Part shown: positions 22,930-32,849 of the stretch, piece after piece
How the letters are laid out: each line of letters opens with the position of its first letter
Position numbering within the stretch: the first letter of the stretch is position 1
Origin: Epiperipatus broadwayi
Lineage: Eukaryota > Onychophora > Udeonychophora > Euonychophora > Peripatidae
NCBI GenBank assembly: GCA_028023455.1
Contig: JAQFVV010013300.1
Span: 62,001-126,000 of the forward strand
Direction: 5' to 3'
DNA length: 64,000 nt
Made by a program: the position numbers and the translations under genes
Notes under the pieces: model-generated
Told to the model about the DNA's origin: nothing
Databases searched by the model: none
Seen by the model: the letters and a program-made list of their open reading frames with translations, nothing else

Positions 22930-23090
22930 TAACTGAATATTTGTAAATACAGCAATTAAATAATTAAAAATTTTATCCACTTAGGAGCGCTTTCGATTAT
23001 CTTAGTAATCTGTGTCAACTCAAAAGTACTCCTAAGTGAATAAAATTTTTAATTATTTAGTTACTGTATTTATAAATATTCAGTTATATA
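22930..23090. repeat. Foldback of two Penelope A termini
   Basis: The segment ACTGAATATTTGTAAATAC...CACTTAGGAG (about 22938-22987) is mirrored by CTCCTAAGTG...AAATATTCAGT (about 23027-23085). The same terminal sequence is found at 16895-17000 and 18230-18330. It is a very short inverted pair of element-A 3' ends, and the outer right limit of the Penelope nest. Confidence 0.75.
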
Positions 23091-24215
23091 ATTATATATA
23101 TATGAGTTAGTATAGGATTCACATGATAAAAAGATCAGAGAGATTCATTTTTGTTTGCATTGTTTAAACTCTTACTGATGATACAGGTTAATTTAGAAGT
23201 TTTCAAGTGTTTAAATTTTTTTTTATGTTCAAGATTTAACTTGGGATATTCAAATAAAGAAGGATTTGAATACAGTGAGTTTTATGTTCATTTAATTATT
23301 TAGAAATTACATTAATGAATAAATAGAGTTCAATTTTTCTTTGATCAAATTTTTTTATCATGGTATATTCTATTTAAAGTCTGAGGAAGATATTTAAAAT
23401 CTTTCCTTCAGTTTTATATATAGTATTATTGTCATACAACCCACTTTCAGTTTCATCTATACATATTTTATTATTATTATTCTTATTGATCTTATACTAT
23501 GATAGATTACCAATTACTTATATATATATAGTCCTATATTTTTTATAACTGTTACAACTTTAGTCTATTGCAAACATAGTTTGTTTGTTCTGTTATATTT
23601 TTTTATTATTATTACTGTTATACATCTTTATTATAAACCAATAAATTCAGACTTGATTTAAAATATGGTGAATTTGTCTAATTATTTCTTTTGAATATGC
23701 AAGGTAATTTTGGTACTTAAGGTTTGATCACAGATCAAACCGATTTTGATAAGTGAAATAGAATGAGATATATGTATATATTTTTACATTTTTATTAAAT
23801 CTGGATTAGACATAAATTTTATATTTGTTACTACATTTAAATATTTTTTTACCTATCTAAGTTAATATTACTGGTAGAAATAATTTCATTAGTTCAGAGT
23901 TGATTATTTATTTGCTTATCTTGTCCAGTTACAAAAATCTTAATAGATTTTGTTCTGTCATTAGTCAGAATGATTTGTCTTAATTACTTTTAAACTCTTT
24001 TGAAAGGGGCATCATAGATTTTATGAACTAGTATAACATAATACCTATCTTTGGCTTGGATAACTGCCAAATATCATCATATATAGTTTAATTGTTATAA
24101 AATCCATTTTTATAATTCATTAATTGGATATTTGAGTAGATGAATAATATCAGTGATTGTAAGTCACTAGATATAAAATAGAAACCTATGATATATGTTA
24201 TATCTTATGTGATTG
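23091..24215. other. Gene-free region
   Basis: I see no gene or clear repeat. It is AT-rich, with ATT-type microsatellite patches (about 23470-23490 and 23600-23620). Confidence 0.45.
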
Positions 24216-24221
24216 AGTACT

Positions 24222-24475
24222 TTAAAATGATTTATAATTTATATATCCTCTTTTTTGAAATGGCTTGATTATTAATTTATAATTTAATATACTGTTATCT
24301 CTTGTAATAATTAAATCCAAATATTTAACATTTTTGTTCTGTTCATTTTCAATAGTCCATTTCAAGCCATTCAACTTATTTAATTCATCTACAAGCAAAT
24401 TTATAGTTTTAGTATTTCCACAAACAAAAACATCATCCACATACCTTTTGTAAATTTTAATATCTTTAAAAAAAC
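24222..24475 (-). pseudogene. Penelope-like RT fragment (motif C to linker)
   Basis: The minus strand from about 24475 reads KRYVDDVFVCGNT, the Penelope RT catalytic motif, followed by LKWTIENEQNKNVKYLDLIITRD and the linker IIKPFQKRGYINYKS. The linker resembles that of element A (IKPIVKRGYIPYKS). The open stretch (24440-24222) starts only because of a methionine within YVDD context; it is not a genuine start. Both sides are AT-rich and without further homology that I can see. It is a dead fragment. Confidence 0.75.
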
Positions 24476-24692
24476 ATATAATTAAAATACCACTCTCATA
24501 TGTATATAAGTTATACTTGTATTTAATTATTATATATATTATAAATTTACAAAAATTTCATTCATCATATATTAAATAATTGTGGAAAATTTTATTAGAA
24601 GTAGATTCATATTCCAACTTTAGCAAATTGCATGGCCAATCAAATGAATTTGATTTTACTTAATTTTCTCAAGATGAAGTCATTAAGTACTT

Positions 24693-24798
24693 GTCAAGCA
24701 TTGTTAGCCGAGAGGTCAGCCAGCAGCCTTGCAAGCAGTTGGTTGCAAACGGTAGTTGCGAATTCGCTTCCCAACCGATGCTATGACATATGGGGGAA
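24693..24798 (+). mobile_element. tRNA-Gly-like minimal SINE, copy 1
   Basis: It begins GTCAAGCATTG and includes a tRNA-like body with an A-box-like AGCCGAGAGGTCAG and T-arm ATTCGCTTCCCAACCGATGC, ending CTATGACATATGGGGGAAAA. It is flanked by the near-perfect 16-bp target duplication AAGTCATTAAGTACTT (24677-24692) and AAGTCATTAATTACTT (24799-24814). The variable region is longer than in the other copies. Confidence 0.8.
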
Positions 24799-24814
24799 AA
24801 GTCATTAATTACTT

Positions 24815-25807
24815 ATTTTTAATAATCCTAAGAAAGATCAAATCAATAGTAATATATAATAAATATTACAGATCAACTGCATAAACATATTTTTGTCATA
24901 TTATTTGATATGCAATGAGGTAGAAAGATCAAAGCTTTTAATTTATTTGATTTCATGCTATAAATATTATCACTGTTTATGTTACGATTATTAAAAGTAA
25001 ATACTTAATGGCTCTGCCTTAAGACAATTTCTGAGCATTGTTTATATTTATACTGAATATAATTTCCTTCTTGCATATTATTATTGGCTAGCAAAAGTAG
25101 AATCATTTTTAAGATTCGCATTGTTTAATATGCAATGAATAAGAAAGATCACAGCTCTTATTATATATAGGTATACAAAACATCTGTATTATAATATAGA
25201 TTTTGGTTAACATTTTGTAATTTTTCTCTTTAAATTATGTTTCAAAGTTTAAAAAATATTATTAATTATTAAACTTTCACTATCTGCCAATTATTTCTGT
25301 TAAAAGCAGATGTAAAATAGAAAATCTTTTTTTATATATTTAATGAAGTAATTAATTTTAAGTATTATAAAGTAAAATTAATATTTAATAATAATTGTAT
25401 TAAACTATTTTATTTTAAGATTACTGAGGAAACAAAATAATTTTATTTAGCGAGAGAAAACTCATCTTCTATTGTTTTTTTTTTATTTGCGTTTATATAT
25501 GTAATAAATAATAAATGAAGTGCAACTAGATATTAAGATTGTAAACCACTAGCTGATAAATATATAAAAGTAATTAATAATTATCACACTCAATTTGTAT
25601 TTTATTTTAACAGCCTGTATAGGTGAATTAAAAATCTTGAGCACTAGGAAAATATTATTTTAAGCTAATGCTATATAAAGCAGAAACGTTTATTAGAGCA
25701 TGATAGCAGATGTTCAAACCCCTAACACATCTGATAATATTCTTGAGCTAAAATACGCGTATAATATAAGATGCTAATCTGCTATTTTATGCTGAATAGC
25801 AATTTAC
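24815..25807. other. Gene-free AT-rich region
   Basis: I see nothing here beyond AT-rich sequence. Confidence 0.45.
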
Positions 25808-25820
25808 AATCTTAAGTTTA
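25808..25820. repeat. Left target-site duplication of R1 insertion 2
   Basis: AATCTTAAGTTTA, identical to 27163-27175. Confidence 0.85.
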
Positions 25821-25953
25821 ACTGAAACACAGGCTTATTATATACTTGTGTCTATATATGTAATATAGGGTATATGAGCACAGACTTTCAGATGACCCAT
25901 CACACTCTCCACTCTATCTAATAACACTGATACACTCAAGCACATATATGCTG

Positions 25954-26029
25954 AAAAGATAAATAATCACCAATATACGTATTTCATGCTAAATCAGCAA
26001 TCATCAGTTGGTCCAGATTATCATCTCCC
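25954..26029 (-). ncRNA. Type-I hammerhead ribozyme, R1 insertion 2, unit a
   Basis: On the minus strand CUGAUGA is 26007-26001 and GAAA 25985-25982, with stem II UGCU/AGCA (loop changed to GAUUU), palindromic stem III AUACGUAU and stem I CCAA/UUGG. Predicted cleavage is between 25974 and 25973. Confidence 0.82.
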
Positions 26030-26418
26030 ACACATATATACTATAAGTGCTCAGATATATATTAAGATAGACAATCCTCATACTTTAATGGACAGGCTCC
26101 AAACTACTACACACTCCAACTCTTCAACCATCCATCCAATTGAAAATCTGATGGTGGAATGCTCGAAGGCCACCCTGAGGCTGAGATTCTTGTCACGCCC
26201 ATGTTGACCTAAGGTCAATCTGAACCCCACATATACAGGACATAATCCATTTAATATATATGCAAGGATGGGCAGACATCTCTACAATGTAAGAACTGAA
26301 ACACAGGCTTATTATATACCTGTGTCTATATATGGTATATCAGCACAGACTTTCAGATGACCCATCACACTCTCCACTCTATCTAATAATTCTGATACAC
26401 TCAAGCACATATATTCTG

Positions 26419-26494
26419 AAAAGATAAACAATCACCAATATACATATTTCATGCTAAACCAGCAATCATCAGTTAGTCCAGATTATCATCTCCC
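26419..26494 (-). ncRNA. Type-I hammerhead ribozyme, R1 insertion 2, unit b
   Basis: CUGAUGA is 26472-26466 and GAAA 26450-26447 on the minus strand. Stem I has CUAA opposite UUGG, so one pair becomes U-G. Stem III reads AUAUGUAU. The core is intact. Confidence 0.78.
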
Positions 26495-27004
26495 ACACAC
26501 ATATATTATAAGTGCTCAGATATATATTAAGATAGACAATCCTCATACTTTAATGGACAGGATCCAAACTACTACACACTCCAACTCTTCAACCGTCCAT
26601 CCAATTCAGTGTATATGTGCTTGAGTGTATCAGTGTTATTAGATAGAGTGGAGAGTGTGATGGGTCATCTGAAAGTCTGTGCTCATATACCCAATATTAC
26701 ATATATAGACACAGGTATATAATAAGCCTGTGTTTCAGTTATTACATTGTAGAGATGTCTGCCCAACCTTGCATATGTATTAAATGGATTATGTCCTGTA
26801 CATGTGGGGTTCAGATTGACCTTAGGTCAGCACACGTGTGACAAGAATCTCAGCCTCAGGGTTGCCTTTGAGCATTCCATCATCAGATTTTCAATTGGAT
26901 GGATGATTGAAGAGTTGGAGTGTGTAGTAGTTTGGAGCCTGTCCATTAAAGTATGAGGATTGTCTATCTTAATATATATCTGAGCACTTATAGTATGTAT
27001 GTGT

Positions 27005-27080
27005 GGGAGATGATAATCTGGACCAACTGATGATTGCTGGTTTAGCATGAAATATGTATATTGGTGATTATTTATCTTTT
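27005..27080 (+). ncRNA. Type-I hammerhead ribozyme, R1 insertion 2, unit c
   Basis: CUGAUGA is 27027-27033 and GAAA 27049-27052. Predicted cleavage is between 27060 and 27061. It matches the insertion-1 motif except for AUAUGUAU in stem III. Confidence 0.82.
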
Positions 27081-27162
27081 CAGCATATATGTGCTTCAGT
27101 GTATCATTGTTGTTAGATAGAGTGGAGAGTGTGATGGGTCATCTGAAAGTCTGTGCTCATAT

Positions 27163-27175
27163 AATCTTAAGTTTA
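27163..27175. repeat. Right target-site duplication of R1 insertion 2
   Basis: AATCTTAAGTTTA, identical to 25808-25820. Confidence 0.85.
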
Positions 27176-28742
27176 TAAATACTATTTATTGTTATATTTT
27201 CTCTTTACATATTTTTTTTTGAAGAAGTAATATTTACCAAAGTTGTATAAAAAGCAAATTTTAAAATTATAAATACTATTTATTGTTGTATATTTTATTT
27301 ACATATTTAATGTTGAAGTAATGATATTTACGAATCTATATAAAGATACTGATGAGATTATATATGTTTTTATCTTTTGTGGAATATATATATCTAAAAT
27401 AAATAAAATGTCCGTTAATTAAAAACAAAATTGTAATTATAATTGAAATAATAAATTTAACGGTTTACAAACTATTACAGGATTGTTTGTAATAGTTTGT
27501 AAACCGTTAAATTTATTATTTCAATTATAAATATATATATACAATGATATTACACCAATTTAAACACAATTTATAAATATCTATATGCTTGCATGTAAAA
27601 AAATAAATAATATCACTTTAAGTTATTTATAATAAACAATGACTATTACTCTAGTGTAATTAGAAAATGTTCAAAATTTAAAACCTTTGATGAAAATATT
27701 GAACTAAAACAATATGTATAGCATAAGATAAATAATTTGTTATTGACTTGCAATTTACAATCTTCAATGAATACTAAATATTTTACATTTTCAAGTCCAT
27801 TTTTGGGGAGCCAAATTTTATGTAATAGGATACTTATAGTAGAGATCAGATTAACAATGTTCATAATTATTCATTTTCTTGTAAATATTTATGTGTAATG
27901 TTTCTTAGCAATGGAGAAATAAAATCATCTAGAAATCTTAGATTCTACCTCACAAGTAGGCAATTATCAAATTGAATTACTAAGTTGCCAGAAATATACC
28001 TCATACTACAAATTTTTATAAATAAAATGATCTTGACAAGATTAGAGATGTTTGCATATTTAATAAAATAAAATAAAATGTGCATATTATATAATCCTAT
28101 AAAGCTAATGATTATTATTGAGCAATAGCAAATATGATTAATGTATACTCTTAGCATGTACCCACCTATCTCTTCCTCCTTCATAGATTCTTTCCATTTC
28201 ATTAGGCCAGCTTAAATATCTCATGGCTATAAACTTGAGAATCCATAGACATTAAATATTCCAAAAAAAATTATGGTGGTAAATTTGAATGGTTTATTCC
28301 AACAAAAATATGGTGTGAATATTAATCTTTTATGTGTGATAATCTCTATAAAAAGGAAGCTAAATTTTGGGTCTAAATGATAGATGGAATGTGTATTACA
28401 TTTTTTTAAAAATATGAAATAAAGAATTTATTTCTTGTATTATTCTCACATATAAAATTAATGTAGATTTTAATAAACAAACAAAATCAATAAACAAAAA
28501 TTTCCCATATATCAATATCTTTAATTTCAAAACTAAAGTTTTTATTTTCTTTTAACTAACAAACTTATATAGGAAATAAATTTAATGTGTGAGTCAGTAA
28601 TTTTATAATAAAGATAATTCAGAAAGCTTTTTCATATTAAATTAATATCAGATAGAAAATATGTAGGAATGGCATGAAGAATCATACAATTCATTTGCAA
28701 GTTAATATCAGATATTTGCACATTTATTTTTCTGATATCACT
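27176..28742. other. Gene-free AT-rich region
   Basis: There is no gene. The region contains the perfect hairpin at 27437-27530, annotated separately, and otherwise AT-rich unique-looking sequence. Confidence 0.45.
27437..27530. repeat. Perfect 43-bp inverted repeat with 8-base loop
   Basis: 27437-27479 and 27488-27530 are exact reverse complements, separated by GGATTGTT. No mismatches are seen. It could be a small foldback element, a recent snap-back duplication, or a precursor-type RNA hairpin. Confidence 0.85.
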
Positions 28743-28873
28743 GAAACACACAGGCTTATTATATACCTGTGTCTGTATATGTAATACATAGTGTATATGA
28801 GCACAGACTTTTACACAACCAACCACTCTCCACACTATCTCATAACACTGATACACTTGAACACATATATGTT

Positions 28874-28950
28874 GAAAAAATAAATAATCACCAATATATG
28901 TATTTCATGCTAAACCAGCAATCATCAGTTGGTCCACATTACCATCTCTA
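28874..28950 (-). ncRNA. Hammerhead ribozyme motif with intact core in split R1 copy
   Basis: CUGAUGA (28928-28922) and GAAA (28906-28903) are intact on the minus strand and stem II is unchanged. Stem III reads AUACAUAU. The outer part of stem I is weakened by substitutions, but CCAA/UUGG is kept. Confidence 0.7.
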
Positions 28951-28955
28951 CACAT

Positions 28956-30459
28956 TATAACAAAACCCTATTTACCTCTCACTAGACAGGTATGTACTAC
29001 CGAATATGTATAAGGTATATTAATATACATGCCCATGTATTTTTATTTAATTAATTGATTAGACCTAAAATATTATTATTCAAACTTATGGGTTATTCTT
29101 GCAACTGTAATATATCCGCAATGCGTATTTATGGCCATCCGAAGGATACCAAGCGCCAAACTTATACGAATATAAGAATTACACGAAGTGGATATATTAC
29201 CAACAAGAATACTATTTATGTAATGTGAGAGAGGTTTTGACCATTAGCTAGATCAGTCTCATGGTCGGGTGACGTCACCGCAGTGAGTAGTTATGAATGG
29301 GGGAAAGAGTTCTCTTTTATTTTATTTTTAAACATAAAAATATATATAAAATAATCATAAACTAAATAAATGGATTTATAAATAATTAAACTAAGTCAAT
29401 ACTCTACTTTCTTGATATATTTATTTAGTATTATAAAAAAAAAATATTTAGCACTCTGTCATTTCAAATGCAATCATACATCATTCTTTTAATAGATCTC
29501 TCATACATATCTTAAGTAGCGAAGATCGATACTACGAAATGTTTGTATCATGTGACTTTCAACACTCGTTACTTTCTTACGTCCATAATGGAATGAAGCT
29601 TTAAAGAAATCTTATAAAGTTAGTTTGCAAGTCACCTTCACTGATTATTGAAAATACAAAATTTCCTTTTGTATAAAGAAGATTTAAAAAGATCAATAAT
29701 ATAAAGTTCTTTACCTGCTTTCCCGGGAAGTAGTAGAAACAATTTTTATTTATTTATTATATAGTTCCATTCTACAGGTAATTAGGCAATTCAAGGTAAT
29801 GATTCGAGATCTTTATGTCCATTGGCTGATGAGGTTCATTTGATTCCATGCTGGAATTATGTGTTGTTTTGAGGCATCCTGGTTTTATTGAGGCAGCTGC
29901 AGCAGGTTGGGATCAAGGGCCTGAATCTGATGTGGCTTCTCTTACCCCGACATGTCTTTTGAAATCGCCATTATATTTTTTAAATATTAAAATTGTTTAG
30001 GTGTTCACTGTTGTAGCTCTGCTGGAAAAGATCCTATGCATTCTGGGTGGCTCACTTTTATAGCCCCCCTCCATTGGTTCTAGAAGCTTCTTTTTTATCT
30101 CACTTCTGATTTTCAATGTGGAATAACCAGATCTGTTAGACGTGTGAAAACTCGTGCTGTAGCTTCTATTGTAATATAACAGAAAAATAAAATCTCATTC
30201 TGCCGGAAAACTCTAGTTTTTTCAACATGAAACAAAAAATTTAGTTTCTCTCTTTTCACTACTTAATTCATTTATACACACATTTGTCACACACACACAT
30301 ATATATCATTTAAAATGACAGAGTCCCTCCCCCCTGTTTATGTCTTTGTAACCACCACCATGTAATAACAAAATTAAATATTATATATATCTCTACATCT
30401 ATATGTGTCTACCAATTAAATAATTTATTTGTGACTGGGTTCGAACCCATTCTGTCACA
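28956..30459. mobile_element. Unclassified 1.5-kb insertion within R1
   Basis: The interruption of R1 defines the limits, with ACAT on both sides (28952-28955 and 30460-30463) as a possible 4-bp target duplication. The insert is GC-richer in parts, has an inverted pair GTAATATATCC/GGATATATTAC (about 29107 and 29190), a CRE-like GTGACGTCAC (about 29270), a TATA-like TTTTATAGCC (about 30056) and AATAAA near 30187. It ends with the near-palindrome GTGACTGGGTTCGAACCCA...GTCACA. These features suggest a regulatory or LTR-like terminal unit. No ORF is present. Confidence 0.45.
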
Positions 30460-30560
30460 ACATATATGCTATAAGTGCTCAGATATATATTAAGATAGCT
30501 AATCCTCATACTTTACTGGACAGGCTTCAATTTACTCCACACTCCCACTCTTCAAAGATC

Positions 30561-32165
30561 ATTTCCTATTATTAAAGAATCTTGCAGTATCACCTGAGAA
30601 TAAAATAATTAAGTCTGAAAATATTTTTTTGTCATTTTATATTTTATCCAAAAAGAAATATTTTTTTGTCAGAAACAAATTAGCTATAATTGTTTTCTCA
30701 TTCTCTCTCTCTCTTTCTCTCTCCATTTCTCTCTTCTGTCTCTCTTTCTTCCTTTTTCTCTTTCTCTTCTCCCTATTTCTCTTCTTTCTCCCTCTCTATT
30801 GAATATAACATTTATTCCACATAATTGACTGCAATAATTTGTTTTTAAAATCCATATAATAAAATACAACTTTGACATTTTTAAATTATGATTTTGTACT
30901 CACTTGCAAATAAATAAAATATTTTGCTTTTATTACAAGCACAATATAAATATTTTTTCCATTATGCTTATTATCATTATTTTCTATTTGCTATTACAAT
31001 GAAATTTATTTAATATAATAAATATGTTTAAAATAGTATGCAGTTAAATGCATTTACTTCTCATTTCATTGAACATTCCTTGGAAATAGATATGTATTAA
31101 GTGAATATGTTTTTTTTAGTGTAGTATATATTTTTTCTATATATGTATAGTAAGTTAGTGAATTTTATTTTTTATTTTTTATAAAAGGAATCTTTTTTTG
31201 TTATTAGTGAAATATTCTAAAATTCTTATCTTTTCTACTAAATGTATTTTTTAAAAAGTAGTATGTGTATTCAGTCTTATATTAATTTATATAATCTGTG
31301 AAAAGCAGGTTTAATAATTCAGAACAGTCTTTTTCCCCAAAATATACTGATAACAAGCAGTACACTATGCCATTGTCAATAAAAGATTATCATTATTCTT
31401 CACATTTATCAATAATCATTATATTGCTTTTCATATTTATTATAAAATTTATTATAGAAAGAATTAATCTTTTTTGATTTTTCAAAATGATATTTGCTTT
31501 ATAAGTACATAATAATTAAATGTTTATCATAATACTTTATAATTATATAAGTAAAAATGTCTATAAAAAATATACTTGTTTTAAAACAAATATTTACAAT
31601 TTTATACCTTGATGGAATTACTTGTTGAAATGTTATTTTAAAAAATTAAGTGCTATTTTTATTTTTTATAACTATGAAAAATTGAAGATGTTGAATAAAT
31701 ATGACACTTATCTACAGGATATATTTCAAATGTTTAATAACATTATGAACTTTTTATTACAATAAATTTATTTATTTTTATTGATAATTTTTATAACTAT
31801 ATTTTTTGTATTTAATTTGTAAATTTTAATAGTAAAAATAATATAACAATTTGAGAAATTACATCAGTTATTATTCTAGGCATATAATATATATGTTATA
31901 TACATATAGTACATTTATAAATGAATATGGTCATTCTAATTTCAATTTAAAAAAAAGAAAAAAGAAGTTCTAAAAGTGAGTTTTTTAATGACTATACAAT
32001 TCAATTTGTGAATTACTACATCCATATATACAACATGTTAATCTATTTTTCTGCCTAATTGATAGTTTGTGATGCTGTCTTTTAATTTCTTCAAAAAAAG
32101 TTTTGTTTCCTCCTGAAATATTTCAACATATCATTACAATGTATCCTATTATCTCATATTTTTTC
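30561..32165. other. Gene-free AT-rich region with a polypyrimidine tract
   Basis: I see no gene. The only distinct feature is the CT-rich tract at 30693-30800. Confidence 0.45.
30693..30800 (+). repeat. Polypyrimidine tract (CT-rich)
   Basis: About 108 bases are almost purely C and T on the plus strand, dominated by TCTC and TTTCTC. The purine-strand ORF across it (glutamate/arginine-rich) is a composition artefact. Confidence 0.8.
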
Positions 32166-32166
32166 A

Positions 32167-32750
32167 ATGGAAACAACTAATATTGCATTGCAGGTTGTGA
32201 TGATCGTATTTTAATTGTAGTTATATATTGGACTATTTCCATAATCTAATATGAGTATTAAATGTGTTTAGAAAAATTTAACTTTATTTAAATTTCCCAA
32301 ATACATTCAACTGTTAATAACAACACACAGGTTAGTATATAACAATGTTTCCAAAGGTATTATTTTCCCTTCTTCTTCAGGTGTTGCTGGCTGACCCATG
32401 ACAGTAATAGTATGGGAATCAAACCTGGACCTTTAGATTCTTGAGTATTGAATTTTAAGATAACATTATAATCTTCTCAGCCATTATGCCACTGACAACA
32501 GTTAGTGGAAATTTTATAAACTTATCTATGAGGTTCCTCTTGAGTTCTTTACTTTTTCCTAAGAGCAAAGTTCATTAATGGTTTCCATACATTATACATA
32601 GTCCCACTAGGTTGACTTATAAGATTATTTGCCATTGTCATGTGAGCATCTTGGAATATTTAAATAAAATTAAATTTTTCTAAAGACATTCAATACTCAT
32701 ATTTGATGATGGAAATAGTCCAATACATAAATACAATCAATATTGCATTT
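32167..32750. repeat. Foldback element with about 120-bp inverted arms
   Basis: The left arm (about 32175-32303) and right arm (about 32650-32750) are diverged reverse complements, sharing blocks such as TTGGACTATTTCCAT and TTTAGAAAAATTTAA. The 350-bp centre contains a tRNA-like SINE relic. It could be an old non-autonomous foldback transposon or an inverted-pair retroelement. Confidence 0.6.
32370..32496 (-). mobile_element. tRNA-Leu-like SINE relic
   Basis: On the minus strand, GTCAGTGGCATAATGG (32496-32481) resembles a tRNA 5' end with A box and GGTTTGATTCCC (32425-32414) resembles a B box, with a long spacer as in class-II tRNAs. A non-tRNA tail follows (GGGTCAGCCAGCAACACC). It is diverged and not a functional tRNA. 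Confidence 0.55.
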
Positions 32751-32849
32751 CATTAGAAAATATTTAAAATAATTCTTACAACATGAGACAGGGTCTAACT
32801 TTCTTATAAAAATGCTATTTATGTTCACCCTAAAACATTATTTTAGGAA

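Larger units (their letters stand above)
18230..23019. repeat. Large palindrome of Penelope-like element B (arms 18230-20233 and 20246-23019)
   Basis: The left arm (minus) and right arm (plus) are inverted copies, centred on a 12-base spacer at 20234-20245 between CTTTCAATCTTTT and AAAAGATTGAAAG. Arms match closely: encoded proteins differ at only a few percent of positions. The right arm is longer because of a 748-bp MITE. Both arms run out through the same 3' untranslated region, a shared block containing TGTCTGTATTTTTAAAGC, and on to a copy of the element-A terminus. Confidence 0.85.
25821..27162. mobile_element. R1 element insertion 2: tandem minus-sense copies meeting an inverted copy
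   Basis: One full and one truncated unit with the ribozyme on the minus strand (25821-26295, 26296-26607) are followed by a unit with the ribozyme on the plus strand (26608-27162). The block is flanked by the exact 13-bp duplication AATCTTAAGTTTA (25808-25820 and 27163-27175). As in insertion 1, the junction of opposed copies is internal and truncated, and the ribozyme-strand 3' ends point outward. All three units keep CUGAUGA and GAAA. Confidence 0.85.
28743..30560. mobile_element. R1 copy split by a 1.5-kb insertion
   Basis: 28743-28955 matches the outer part of R1 (ribozyme on the minus strand) from the terminal hairpin through the hammerhead. The next part of the R1 unit resumes at 30464 (TATGCTATAAGTGCTCAG) and ends near 30560. 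The intervening sequence is not part of R1. No target duplication of the R1 copy itself is evident. Confidence 0.7.

Noticed and set aside
29820-29860. CTGATGAG at about 29826 and CTGATGA at about 23175 as hammerheads
   Set aside because: No GAAA at appropriate spacing and no flanking stems.
30684-30878. Arg/Glu-rich minus-strand ORF across the polypyrimidine tract
   Set aside because: It is a direct consequence of the GA-rich strand and is low-complexity.
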